Below, one piece after another: positions 7,596 to 15,024 of a stretch of 64,000 nt of DNA. Source of the stretch: Runella rosea. Its GTDB lineage: Bacteria; Bacteroidota; Bacteroidia; Cytophagales; Spirosomataceae. The notes beneath the pieces were generated by a model. That model did no database searches. It was not told the origin of the DNA and worked only from the letters and a program-made list of their open reading frames with translations. Location of the stretch: positions 1,054,001 through 1,118,000 of the forward strand of contig NZ_CP030850.1 in the NCBI RefSeq assembly GCF_003325355.1, written 5' to 3'. Each line of letters starts with the position of its first letter. Position 1 is the first letter of the stretch. The position numbers and the translations under genes are program-made.

Positions 7596-8852
7596 CTAAT
7601 GGGGTTCGGGATGCTCTATGGAAAGCGATGCGGATTCCGCACTCACCCGCGCCCCGCGCCCCTGTAACGCTTTGGCGTAGGCATTGTAAACAAACCCCAC
7701 AATATTGCCGTCGTTAAACGGAAAAAGTAATGAACTATTTTTGTATTGAAGGGCATTCACAAACAACACACAGGTAAGGTTATTGGGAAATTTAACCCAT
7801 ATTGTACGAAGTCCACGTCCCGCAGGAGTAAGCGCTTCGTACCACCAACCATCATGATAGACCATCGTACCAAGATTTGAGGTGGCTTTATAACAACCTA
7901 AGTTGTTCACTATCAATGAATCAGCCAAGGCTGTGGCAAGCACTTCATTGGTACCCGACGATAATGCCGCTGCGTAGATTTTACCCGCTTCGGTCGCAGT
8001 TAGGTACATGCCATAACCACCGAGTACTGGCCCGAAACCACCAGGATTCCAGCCTCTTTGGTCGGCGGTAAGCGGGAAGTTGTAGGTGTAAGTGGGATTA
8101 TTGGCGGGAAAAGCCGCGATGGCATTTTGAACACCTGCTTTTTCAAAAATTTCCTGCTGTAAAAAAGCCAAATAACGCTGTTGGGTTTGGGCATCGTCGG
8201 TGGCGTCATTCCCCGTAAAAGCATAGCCCAAAATGCGGGGAATTAATATCCTAAACAGCCCAAAATTAGCATTTTGGTAGCAGTAATTTCCCCGCGAAGT
8301 TACCCCCAATGCCATCAAACTTTTTAGACCAGTGTATATATTTTCACCGTAAGCACCGTTCAGGCACGAGCTACTTAGCCCCCTGATTCCGCTTTTATGG
8401 GTTAGTAAGTCGCCAAAAGTAATTTTATCAACACCAGCCCCTAGCTTCCAGGATGGGGGCAAATAAGGTGCAATTAAATCACTGGTTTTCAATCCTTTTT
8501 GGGCAGCTAGCTTCAAAAAAGCCATTGCCGTAATCGTCTTGGTCATGCTGGCAATGTGCAGCTTTGTATCGGGTGTAAAGTCCTTTTGCCCTCCTAGGTC
8601 TGCCGTGCGGGATTGAAACCCTCCACTTCCTTGTGCCTTTAATTCTGTTCCCTCATAAATGGTAAAAGCGTAGCCAACTCCCCTATTTTGAAGCGTATCT
8701 TCCAATTTTTGGGCAAACAAATCGGCTAAAGTTGCCGTCGATGGCTCGGGCTCTGTTTCCCGACAGCTGTGAAGGCCAAGCGAAATCGTCACAACGACGA
8801 CGATGAGTGATTGAAAAAGTGTTCTAGCTTTTTTCATGTTGCTGTTATCCAT
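7596..8852 (-). CDS. Serine hydrolase, class C beta-lactamase-like lipoprotein
   Basis: The protein has 418 residues with a lipoprotein signal (VVVTISLGLHSC, Cys 30). The beta-lactamase / DD-peptidase fold shows SMTK at 102-105 (catalytic Ser 102, Lys 105) and a YQN motif near 195 (CYQNANFGLFRIL). Family members hydrolyse peptides, esters or beta-lactams, and the substrate cannot be told here. A second ATG at 8837 (MKKARTLF) is equally credible as the start. It is the last gene of a minus-strand run after miaA, 6 bp downstream. Confidence 0.85.
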   Translation of the reverse strand: MDNSNMKKARTLFQSLIVVVVTISLGLHSCRETEPEPSTATLADLFAQKLEDTLQNRGVGYAFTIYEGTELKAQGSGGFQSRTADLGGQKDFTPDTKLHIASMTKTITAMAFLKLAAQKGLKTSDLIAPYLPPSWKLGAGVDKITFGDLLTHKSGIRGLSSSCLNGAYGENIYTGLKSLMALGVTSRGNYCYQNANFGLFRILIPRILGYAFTGNDATDDAQTQQRYLAFLQQEIFEKAGVQNAIAAFPANNPTYTYNFPLTADQRGWNPGGFGPVLGGYGMYLTATEAGKIYAAALSSGTNEVLATALADSLIVNNLGCYKATSNLGTMVYHDGWWYEALTPAGRGLRTIWVKFPNNLTCVLFVNALQYKNSSLLFPFNDGNIVGFVYNAYAKALQGRGARVSAESASLSIEHPEPH

Positions 8853-8858
8853 AGATTT

Positions 8859-9782
8859 TTACAATTCTGCCGTTGATTTTATCTCTCTTATTAATTCTTC
8901 CGTGGGCAAATGTGCATCCAACCAATGAATGACCAAACCATCCCGTTCCATTTTTCTAAAAAAAGTCATCTGTCGTTTGGCAAATTGGTGAATCGCTACA
9001 TTTAAACGCTCAACCATCGTACCATAATCTAACAAACCAAGGAGATATTGGGTAATAAATTTATATTCCAATCCATAATAAATCAATTGCTCGGCCGAAA
9101 TACCCCGTTTTAACAGCGCCTGTACTTCATCAATCATTCCATTTTGCAATCGTTCATGTAGGCGTCGGGTAATGCGGGCCCGCCGCTCCTCTACGGGCAG
9201 CGAAAGTCCAAATAAATGATAATCAGGAAGAACTCCCTTCGTATTTGATGAATTAGGAAAGGGATGATGGGTGAGAAAAACCGCAATTTCGATGGCCCGA
9301 ATGAGGCGTTTTCGGGTGGACGTATCCGCCAAATGGGCGTACTCAGAGGGCGTATTTTTAAAATATTCCCGCAATTCTTCGTCCGATAATTGCAGAAGTT
9401 TTTCGCGAAATTCTTCATCAATGGGTATCGCCGTAAACTGATGTTCTTTCAACACCGCTTCGATGTACAACCCTGTTCCACCACAAATAATTGGCAGTCG
9501 ATTTCTAGCCTCAATCTCCGCAATTGCTTCATAACAATCCTGTTGAAAACGATGAACATTGTACATTTCACCCGCCTCTAACACATCAATCAGATGATAC
9601 GGTATCCGCTGATTATAAACCACATACTCTTTTAAATCCTTCCCCGTTCCGATATCCATTCCTTTGTAAACCTGACGCGAATCGGCACTGATAATTTCCC
9701 CCTCCAAGGCATACGCCAACTGCGTTGCCAAGTGGGTTTTGCCGCAGGCCGTGGGCCCGAGAATGACAATTATTGGCTTCAT
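8859..9782 (-). CDS. miaA: tRNA dimethylallyltransferase
   Basis: It transfers the dimethylallyl group to A37 of tRNAs that read UNN codons. Its 307 residues begin with the P-loop GPTACGKTHLA, followed by ISADSRQVYKGMDIGTGK, the PYHLID segment and GGTGLYIEAVL, all family hallmarks. The P-loop has Cys where Ser/Ala is more usual (ACGKT), which is tolerated. Its start overlaps the stop of the upstream gene by 4 bp, so the two are probably translationally coupled. Confidence 0.95.
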   Translation of the reverse strand: MKPIIVILGPTACGKTHLATQLAYALEGEIISADSRQVYKGMDIGTGKDLKEYVVYNQRIPYHLIDVLEAGEMYNVHRFQQDCYEAIAEIEARNRLPIICGGTGLYIEAVLKEHQFTAIPIDEEFREKLLQLSDEELREYFKNTPSEYAHLADTSTRKRLIRAIEIAVFLTHHPFPNSSNTKGVLPDYHLFGLSLPVEERRARITRRLHERLQNGMIDEVQALLKRGISAEQLIYYGLEYKFITQYLLGLLDYGTMVERLNVAIHQFAKRQMTFFRKMERDGLVIHWLDAHLPTEELIREIKSTAEL

Positions 9783-10669
9783 TTTGGATTCTTTAGGAGG
9801 TCAAGCAAATACTTTATATTGCCCGAATTATAAACTTTTACCGCATTTTCAAGCTTATTTTCAGGCGTTGCGTATTCTCGCACAAAGGTTTCAGGATTAA
9901 CAAAAAAAGCCTGAGGGGGCGTTGTCCCGAGCCGTTCAAAACCCAGTCTTTCGTAGCTTTGTCCGTTTGACCAATCGCGGTCGGCGTAGGTCATGATGTC
10001 GTCTGGATGCACTTCTTTGATGAACGCTTTTAACAATTTATCCAGCCCACCCACAACCGTCGCATCCAATACATTGGCAAAACGAATCAACTCAAACGAA
10101 CGGTATGTTTGTGAGTTTCTAGGGATATTTTTTCCTCCACTAAAGGATGCCACCGCTACAAGAAGCGAAGCCGGTTCGGGCGTGTGCAGTGAGAGGTGAG
10201 GTTTCTCAACCCATTTTTCCAATACCCTGAAATAACGTTGTGGTAAAAAAAGGCCGTACTTATACTTCGCCGTGGTCGAAACCTGCAAATGATTGATTTT
10301 TAGAAAGGCATCCAACGACGGCTTATCGATTCGGCGCACTTCCGTCAAGCGGGCTGGGATTCGATACGAACGCCCAAATAATGACTTCAGTCTGGATTGC
10401 ACGACTTCTTTTTTTGTCCGCCACACATCTTCCCAAATATGAATCACTTTTATGCCCATAGCCGCCCACGCATCAGATACGTTTACGAAGGTGTCTGGCA
10501 AAGTGGCAGTTATGCCTTTACTTAGTGGAATGCAATGAATAATAAGGCGTTGCGTGGAGAAAAACAAGTAAGAAAAGGGCATTTCAATCGAAACTGGCGG
10601 TGCTTCTATCTCCGCCAAAGTACGTAGAAAATCGGCTATTTCACGGGTAAACGGCGGGGTTGATTCCAA
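9779..10669 (-). CDS. Unknown protein resembling phage Vsr-like two-domain proteins
   Basis: This 296-residue soluble protein is not assigned to a named family. The N-terminal half has a pattern seen in Vsr-like nuclease folds (MGIKVIHIWEDVWRTKKEVVQSRLKSL). The C-terminal half has LLVAVASF, SFELIRFANVL, VVGGLDKLLKAFIKEVHP, then MTYADRDWSNGQSYERLGFERL and PPQAFFVNP, a combination I associate with proteins encoded by tailed phages near homing endonucleases. A lesion-recognition or DNA-cutting role is only a suggestion. It overlaps miaA by 4 bp and leads that operon. Confidence 0.55.
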   Translation of the reverse strand: MESTPPFTREIADFLRTLAEIEAPPVSIEMPFSYLFFSTQRLIIHCIPLSKGITATLPDTFVNVSDAWAAMGIKVIHIWEDVWRTKKEVVQSRLKSLFGRSYRIPARLTEVRRIDKPSLDAFLKINHLQVSTTAKYKYGLFLPQRYFRVLEKWVEKPHLSLHTPEPASLLVAVASFSGGKNIPRNSQTYRSFELIRFANVLDATVVGGLDKLLKAFIKEVHPDDIMTYADRDWSNGQSYERLGFERLGTTPPQAFFVNPETFVREYATPENKLENAVKVYNSGNIKYLLDLLKNPK

Positions 10670-10804
10670 AGGAAATTGGTTAATTTTTCAAGAACATACG
10701 TTAGATAAAACGTTCTTCAACTTTTTATAATAAGTTGATATTTTTATCCCGAAATCAGCCCTAAAAATCGGTCAAAACAAGTCGGGATTAATGACAAAAA
10801 TAAC

Positions 10805-11602
10805 ATGGTTTTGGATAAGTGGCTTGAAAATAAAACAATTATTATCATCGGGGGAACCACCGGGCTGGGCTTGTCGGCGGCAAAGGCATTTGTAGCACAG
10901 GGCGCCAACGTGGTGGTGGTCGGAAGAAATCCTGATAGCTGCACCGAAGCCGAAAAAATCTTGGGAAAAACAAGAGCCACGGCCATCCAAGGTGACGCCA
11001 CTGAACCACATACGGCCGACAATGCCATTCAAAAAGGAATTCAAACCTTCGGTGGATTCGATGGATTGTACCACGTAGCAGGCGGCAGCGGGCGCAAATA
11101 CGGCGATGGGCCGTTGCACGAGCTGTCGTTGGAAGGTTGGAACAAAACATTTGAACTGAACCTTACCTCGCTGATGCTTTCCAATCAGGCGGCTATCCGT
11201 CAGTTTTTAAAACAAAATACGGGCGGAAGTATCCTCAATATGGGCTCGGTGCTTGGCTACTCCCCTTCTCCCAAATACTTTGTCACGCACGCTTATGCCG
11301 CGACCAAATCGGCCATTATCGGGTTTTCTCAATCTATTGCTGCCTATTACGCCCCAAACAACATTCGAATCAATGTATTGGCCCCAGCTTTGGTAGAAAC
11401 GCCCATGAGTCAGCGCGCATCCAAAGATGAGGTTATCCTCAATTTTGTTAAAACAAAACAACCGCTAGACGGCGGTCGCAACGGACAACCCGCTGATTTA
11501 GACGGGGCTGCGGTGTATTTTATGTCCGATTATTCAACATTTACCACGGGACAAATTTTATCAGTCGACGGCGGCTGGTCCCTTTCTGAAGGACAATATT
11601 GA
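10805..11602 (+). CDS. SDR-family oxidoreductase
   Basis: A classical short-chain dehydrogenase of 265 residues. The NAD(P) motif is GGTTGLGLSAAKAF (near residues 16-29), a Gly-rich variant of TGxxxGxG. The NAG equivalent is VAGGSG, and the catalytic Ser and YxxxK lie in MGSVLGYSP and HAYAATKSA. The C-terminal SVDGGWSL is typical. The substrate is unknown. Its stop lies 2 bp before the ROK kinase start, so it probably shares the mRNA and acts on a sugar or sugar acid. Confidence 0.9.
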   Translation: MVLDKWLENKTIIIIGGTTGLGLSAAKAFVAQGANVVVVGRNPDSCTEAEKILGKTRATAIQGDATEPHTADNAIQKGIQTFGGFDGLYHVAGGSGRKYGDGPLHELSLEGWNKTFELNLTSLMLSNQAAIRQFLKQNTGGSILNMGSVLGYSPSPKYFVTHAYAATKSAIIGFSQSIAAYYAPNNIRINVLAPALVETPMSQRASKDEVILNFVKTKQPLDGGRNGQPADLDGAAVYFMSDYSTFTTGQILSVDGGWSLSEGQY

Positions 11603-11604
11603 CT

Positions 11605-12498
11605 ATGTATATCATCGGAATAGATCTTGGTGGCACCAACGTAAAAGGAATCATCATTGACGAAAATGGGACCGTTTTGAAACAACATTACGTGGCAACG
11701 CACGACAATGGCGACACCACTTGGCGCGTAAATGTGTTGGAAATGGTGCTTTACCTCAAAAGTTGGTTGCAGGAACCCGTAGCGGCCATTGGTATGTCGG
11801 CACCTGGCCTGCCAGATGAGAAGAATCAATGCATTGCTTTTCTACCCAATCGTCTGAACGGATTGGAAAATTTTGTTTGGAGCAACTACCTAGGCGAAAC
11901 CAGTTATATCCTTAACGACGCCCATTCCGCATTGATGGCCGAAGCAACCTTTGGCGTGGCAAAAGGGCACAAAAATGTCGTTTTATTGACACTCGGCACG
12001 GGAATCGGCGGCGGCTTGCTCATCAACGGGCAATTGTATCAGGGCCTTAGTCAAATGGCAGGACATTTGGGGCACTTGTCGCTCAATGCCACCGACGACG
12101 AAGTCAGCATTGTAGGAATGCCCGGCAGTTTGGAATATGCTATCGGCAATTATTCCGTTGCCAAACGCTCCAAAGGGCGTTTTGAATCGACATGGGAGCT
12201 GGTAGAAGCCTACCGAAAAGGAGACGCTTGGGCTACGCTGGTTTGGCTTTCATCCCTCCAAAAATTAGCCGTGGCACTCAGCTCGCTGGTCAATGCTTTT
12301 TCTCCTGAATTGATTGTACTCGCGGGCGGAATCACTTTTGCCGACGATGCCCTGTTTGAACCTCTCAAACAATTCATGGATTTTTATGAATGGCGACCCG
12401 GTGGGAAGAAAACACCCATCGTTCAGGCCGAGTTTGGCGACATGGCGGGCGCCATCGGAGCCGCAGGTTTTGCCATGTCAAAAATCAAAAACACGTAG
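11605..12498 (+). CDS. ROK-family sugar kinase
   Basis: 297 residues from ATG 11605; the in-frame TTG at 11599 overlaps the previous stop and is not needed. The N-terminal phosphate motif is IGIDLGGTNVKG, the catalytic Asp lies in ILNDAHSALMAE, and the second ATP motif is LLTLGTGIGGGLLINGQLY. The usual ROK zinc-binding CxCGxxGC motif is missing (the region reads HLGHLSLNATDDEV), as in some ROK kinases. Likely substrates are glucose or an amino sugar. The flanking SIS-domain gene supports sugar phosphate metabolism. Confidence 0.88.
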   Translation: MYIIGIDLGGTNVKGIIIDENGTVLKQHYVATHDNGDTTWRVNVLEMVLYLKSWLQEPVAAIGMSAPGLPDEKNQCIAFLPNRLNGLENFVWSNYLGETSYILNDAHSALMAEATFGVAKGHKNVVLLTLGTGIGGGLLINGQLYQGLSQMAGHLGHLSLNATDDEVSIVGMPGSLEYAIGNYSVAKRSKGRFESTWELVEAYRKGDAWATLVWLSSLQKLAVALSSLVNAFSPELIVLAGGITFADDALFEPLKQFMDFYEWRPGGKKTPIVQAEFGDMAGAIGAAGFAMSKIKNT

Positions 12499-12509
12499 TA
12501 AATCAGCAG

Positions 12510-12537
12510 GTAGAGGCACAAAATATTGCGTCTCTGC
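12510..12537. repeat. Imperfect short intergenic inverted repeat
   Basis: GTAGAGGCACAAAA followed by TATTGCGTCTCTGC can fold into a stem with G-U pairs. It looks like a worn copy of a GTAGAGACGC-type short intergenic repeat, and related GCGTCTCTAC ends occur near 27555. Confidence 0.35.
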
Positions 12538-12550
12538 AAAACAATTCTAT

Positions 12551-13363
12551 ATGTCAGTAATACAAGACTTTATCAATAAATCGCGCGGTATTTTAGATAC
12601 CATTGAAGCGCAACAACCGCAGATTGAGCAGGCGGCGCAATGGTTCGCGGCTTCTATTTTGGCGGGGCGAATGGTCCATGTTTTTGGCAGCGGACACAGC
12701 CGAATTATGGTTGAAGAAATGTGGCCGCGTTACGGTTCATTTGCAGGATTTAATCCCATTGTTGAACTTTCCCTTACGTTTCATAACCTCGTCGTAGGGG
12801 CCAACGGACAGCGGCAAGCGATGTTTTTGGAGAATGTACCTGGATTTGCCGAGCGCATATTACGCAATTTTGACCTTTCAGACACCGATACCGCCTTGGT
12901 TATTTCCTCTTCGGGCACCAACATTGTTCCCGTAGAAATGGCCGAAATTTTTCAACAGCGCGGCATCAAAGTCGTAGCGTTGGTAACTAGCCTACATTCG
13001 GCGGCGAGTGCCTCCAAACGTGCAGATGGCAAGAAATTAACAGATTTTGCCGATTTGGTTCTCGACACTGGCGCACCCGCTGGCGATGCCATGGTTTACG
13101 TACCCAACCTCGACACGCCCGTTGCTCCAGGCAGCACCGTGGGCGGCGCAACACTCATCAACTGCCTGAAAGCTGAAACCGCTCGCCTCCTGACCGAAGC
13201 TGGGCAGCCCCCGAAAGTACTCAGCGCCGCCGCCGTGGTAGGCACCCAACGGGCGGTAGAGCTTTTTGAAGGTGCTTATGACGAGCATGCTCACCGCATT
13301 GCGAAAATGTATGAGAAAGTAGGAATCCAGAGCTATGTCTCTGAAAATAAAACAGTTAAATAG
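12551..13363 (+). CDS. SIS-domain sugar-phosphate-binding protein
   Basis: 270 residues from ATG 12551; the open frame further upstream overlaps the ROK gene and is rejected. The SIS fold is visible in MVHVFGSGHSRIMVEEMWPRYG, the phosphate-binding ALVISSSGTNIVPVEMAEI and GIKVVALVTS. The architecture matches the UPF0309 / sugar isomerase-domain group, related to GmhA and MurQ. A role as sugar-phosphate isomerase or etherase is inferred from the fold and the adjacent kinase. It is 52 bp downstream of the ROK gene. Confidence 0.85.
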   Translation: MSVIQDFINKSRGILDTIEAQQPQIEQAAQWFAASILAGRMVHVFGSGHSRIMVEEMWPRYGSFAGFNPIVELSLTFHNLVVGANGQRQAMFLENVPGFAERILRNFDLSDTDTALVISSSGTNIVPVEMAEIFQQRGIKVVALVTSLHSAASASKRADGKKLTDFADLVLDTGAPAGDAMVYVPNLDTPVAPGSTVGGATLINCLKAETARLLTEAGQPPKVLSAAAVVGTQRAVELFEGAYDEHAHRIAKMYEKVGIQSYVSENKTVK

Positions 13364-13379
13364 AATTTCCATTCAACTG

Positions 13380-13868
13380 ATGGTTACCATACGCCCAGCC
13401 GAAATAAGCGACCAAGATACCGTTTGGGAAATTATAGAACCTATCATTCGAGCGGGCGACACCTACATGTACGCGCCAGATTCTTCCAGAGAAAAGATGA
13501 TAGCCCTCTGGTTTGATTCCGAAAAGTACACGTACGTTGCCGAAAAAGGAGGGCAAATTGTAGGTACTTTTTTCCTAAAGGCCAATCAGCCCGACCTAGG
13601 AAGCCACGTAGTAAATGCGGGATACATGGTTCATCCAGCTTATCGCGGACAGGGCATTGCGGAGCAGTTGTGCCGTTATTCGTTGGGAGAAGCCCGAAGT
13701 CTCGGGTTCAAAGCCATGCAGTTTAATTGCGTCATTTCGACCAATACCGTTGCCGTTCGTCTTTGGCAAAAATGTGGTTTTGAAATCATTGGAACATTGC
13801 CCAAAGCCTTTCAACACAAGGAATTAGGATTGACGGACGCACTTGTAATGTATCAATGGCTAGATTAG
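13380..13868 (+). CDS. GNAT-family N-acetyltransferase
   Basis: 162 residues from ATG 13380; an upstream in-frame ATG (13335) lies inside the previous gene. The GNAT fold shows TIRPAEISDQDTVWEII at the start, YVAEKGGQIVGTFFLK, the acetyl-CoA loop VHPAYRGQGIAEQLC, and the C-terminal VAVRLWQKCGFEIIGTLPKAF. The acceptor is unknown. It follows the SIS gene by 16 bp. Confidence 0.9.
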   Translation: MVTIRPAEISDQDTVWEIIEPIIRAGDTYMYAPDSSREKMIALWFDSEKYTYVAEKGGQIVGTFFLKANQPDLGSHVVNAGYMVHPAYRGQGIAEQLCRYSLGEARSLGFKAMQFNCVISTNTVAVRLWQKCGFEIIGTLPKAFQHKELGLTDALVMYQWLD

Positions 13869-13941
13869 TAACTTTCACATTTTTCGGTTCAACAACGCCA
13901 CCGCGCGAAGATTTTATTTTCTAATCAAAACCCTAAAGAAT

Positions 13942-14970
13942 ATGCAACCACTCCCCATAAAAACAACCGTAGTTGGCTCAATGCCTTTTCCGGGCTGGCT
14001 CGAATTTGCCAGTATGAATCTGGACAAATTTGGCCCAGCCGACATTGCCGAAATGATTGACGATGCCGTGATTGCGGCCGTACATGACCAAGTAGCCGCG
14101 GGGCTTGACGTAATCACGGACGGCGAACAAACGCGTTTGGACTTTAATCTTTCCTTTTACGGTTTTATCAAAGGGATTGTCAACGACGGCACCGAAACCC
14201 GCAAATATGGCCCGCCCGCCCATGACCAAAGGGGCAAAAACAGCATCATTGAGCCACTAACCGCTCCCAAAGGCTTAGGAGTAGTGGAAGAATACAAGCG
14301 ACTGAAACGCCTCGCTCCCGAAGGGCAACGCATCAAAATGTCTATTCCAGGTCCGTATACGCTTTCAGGGCGACTCAATCCTGGAGGGCTGTACAAAGAC
14401 CGTTGGGAAGTAACGGAAGCTATTTTACCGTTGGTTCGCAAAGAAATTGAAGACCTGGTGGCGCTCGGTGTACCCGAAATCTGCGTCGACGAACCTTCCA
14501 TGAGCTGCTACGCGTACCGCGAAGATACCCAGCGTTTTGTGGATATTTTTAACCGCACTGTGGCCCCTGGCGTGGGCAAAACCCGCCTTTCAATGCACCT
14601 TTGCTTTGGAAATTACAAAGGCCGGTCGGTGGGCAAGAAAACCATTGCGCCCATGTTGCCTAGCTTTTTGGACATGACCGTGGACGAACTCCACAGCGAA
14701 ATGACGGTACTCAACTTTACGGATGTACATTTATTGGAGCGCTTCGCCGAGAAATTTGACGTTGCCGTTGGCGTCATTGATGTAAAAAGTTACTACATCG
14801 AAACTGCCGAAGATGTAGCAGAGCGCATCCGCAAGGTGTTGCCGTACGTCCCTGCCGACAAACTCGCCGTGGCACCCGACTGCGGCATGAGCCAAACTGC
14901 CCGCTGGGCTACCAAACAAAAATTGAAAGCCATGTGCGATGGGGCAAAGTTGGTAAGAGCCTCTCTATAA
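13942..14970 (+). CDS. MetE C-terminal-like, cobalamin-independent methionine synthase family
   Basis: The protein has 342 residues and corresponds only to the catalytic C-terminal barrel of MetE. It lacks the N-terminal half, as in archaeal-type and short bacterial homologues. Zinc ligands are visible in SMHLCFGNYKG (His, Cys) and VAPDCGMSQTARW (Cys). The start KTTVVGSMPFPGW and the ICVDEPSMSCYAY segment match the family. It may transfer methyl groups from methylcobalamin or a small donor, or act like epoxyalkane:CoM transferases. It stands 73 bp after the GNAT gene, with a strong hairpin behind it. Confidence 0.85.
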   Translation: MQPLPIKTTVVGSMPFPGWLEFASMNLDKFGPADIAEMIDDAVIAAVHDQVAAGLDVITDGEQTRLDFNLSFYGFIKGIVNDGTETRKYGPPAHDQRGKNSIIEPLTAPKGLGVVEEYKRLKRLAPEGQRIKMSIPGPYTLSGRLNPGGLYKDRWEVTEAILPLVRKEIEDLVALGVPEICVDEPSMSCYAYREDTQRFVDIFNRTVAPGVGKTRLSMHLCFGNYKGRSVGKKTIAPMLPSFLDMTVDELHSEMTVLNFTDVHLLERFAEKFDVAVGVIDVKSYYIETAEDVAERIRKVLPYVPADKLAVAPDCGMSQTARWATKQKLKAMCDGAKLVRASL

Positions 14971-14972
14971 AA

Positions 14973-15013
14973 ATCTTTTCCACGCAGCTACATACTCGCT
15001 GCGTGGAAAAGAT
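14973..15013. terminator. 16-bp perfect hairpin between convergent genes
   Basis: Positions 14973-14988 and 14998-15013 are exact reverse complements (core CCACGCAGC / GCTGCGTGG) with a 9-base loop. It lies between genes ending at 14970 (+) and 15025 (-) and probably ends transcription from both sides. Confidence 0.75.
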
Positions 15014-15024
15014 AAAGGGTTTAT

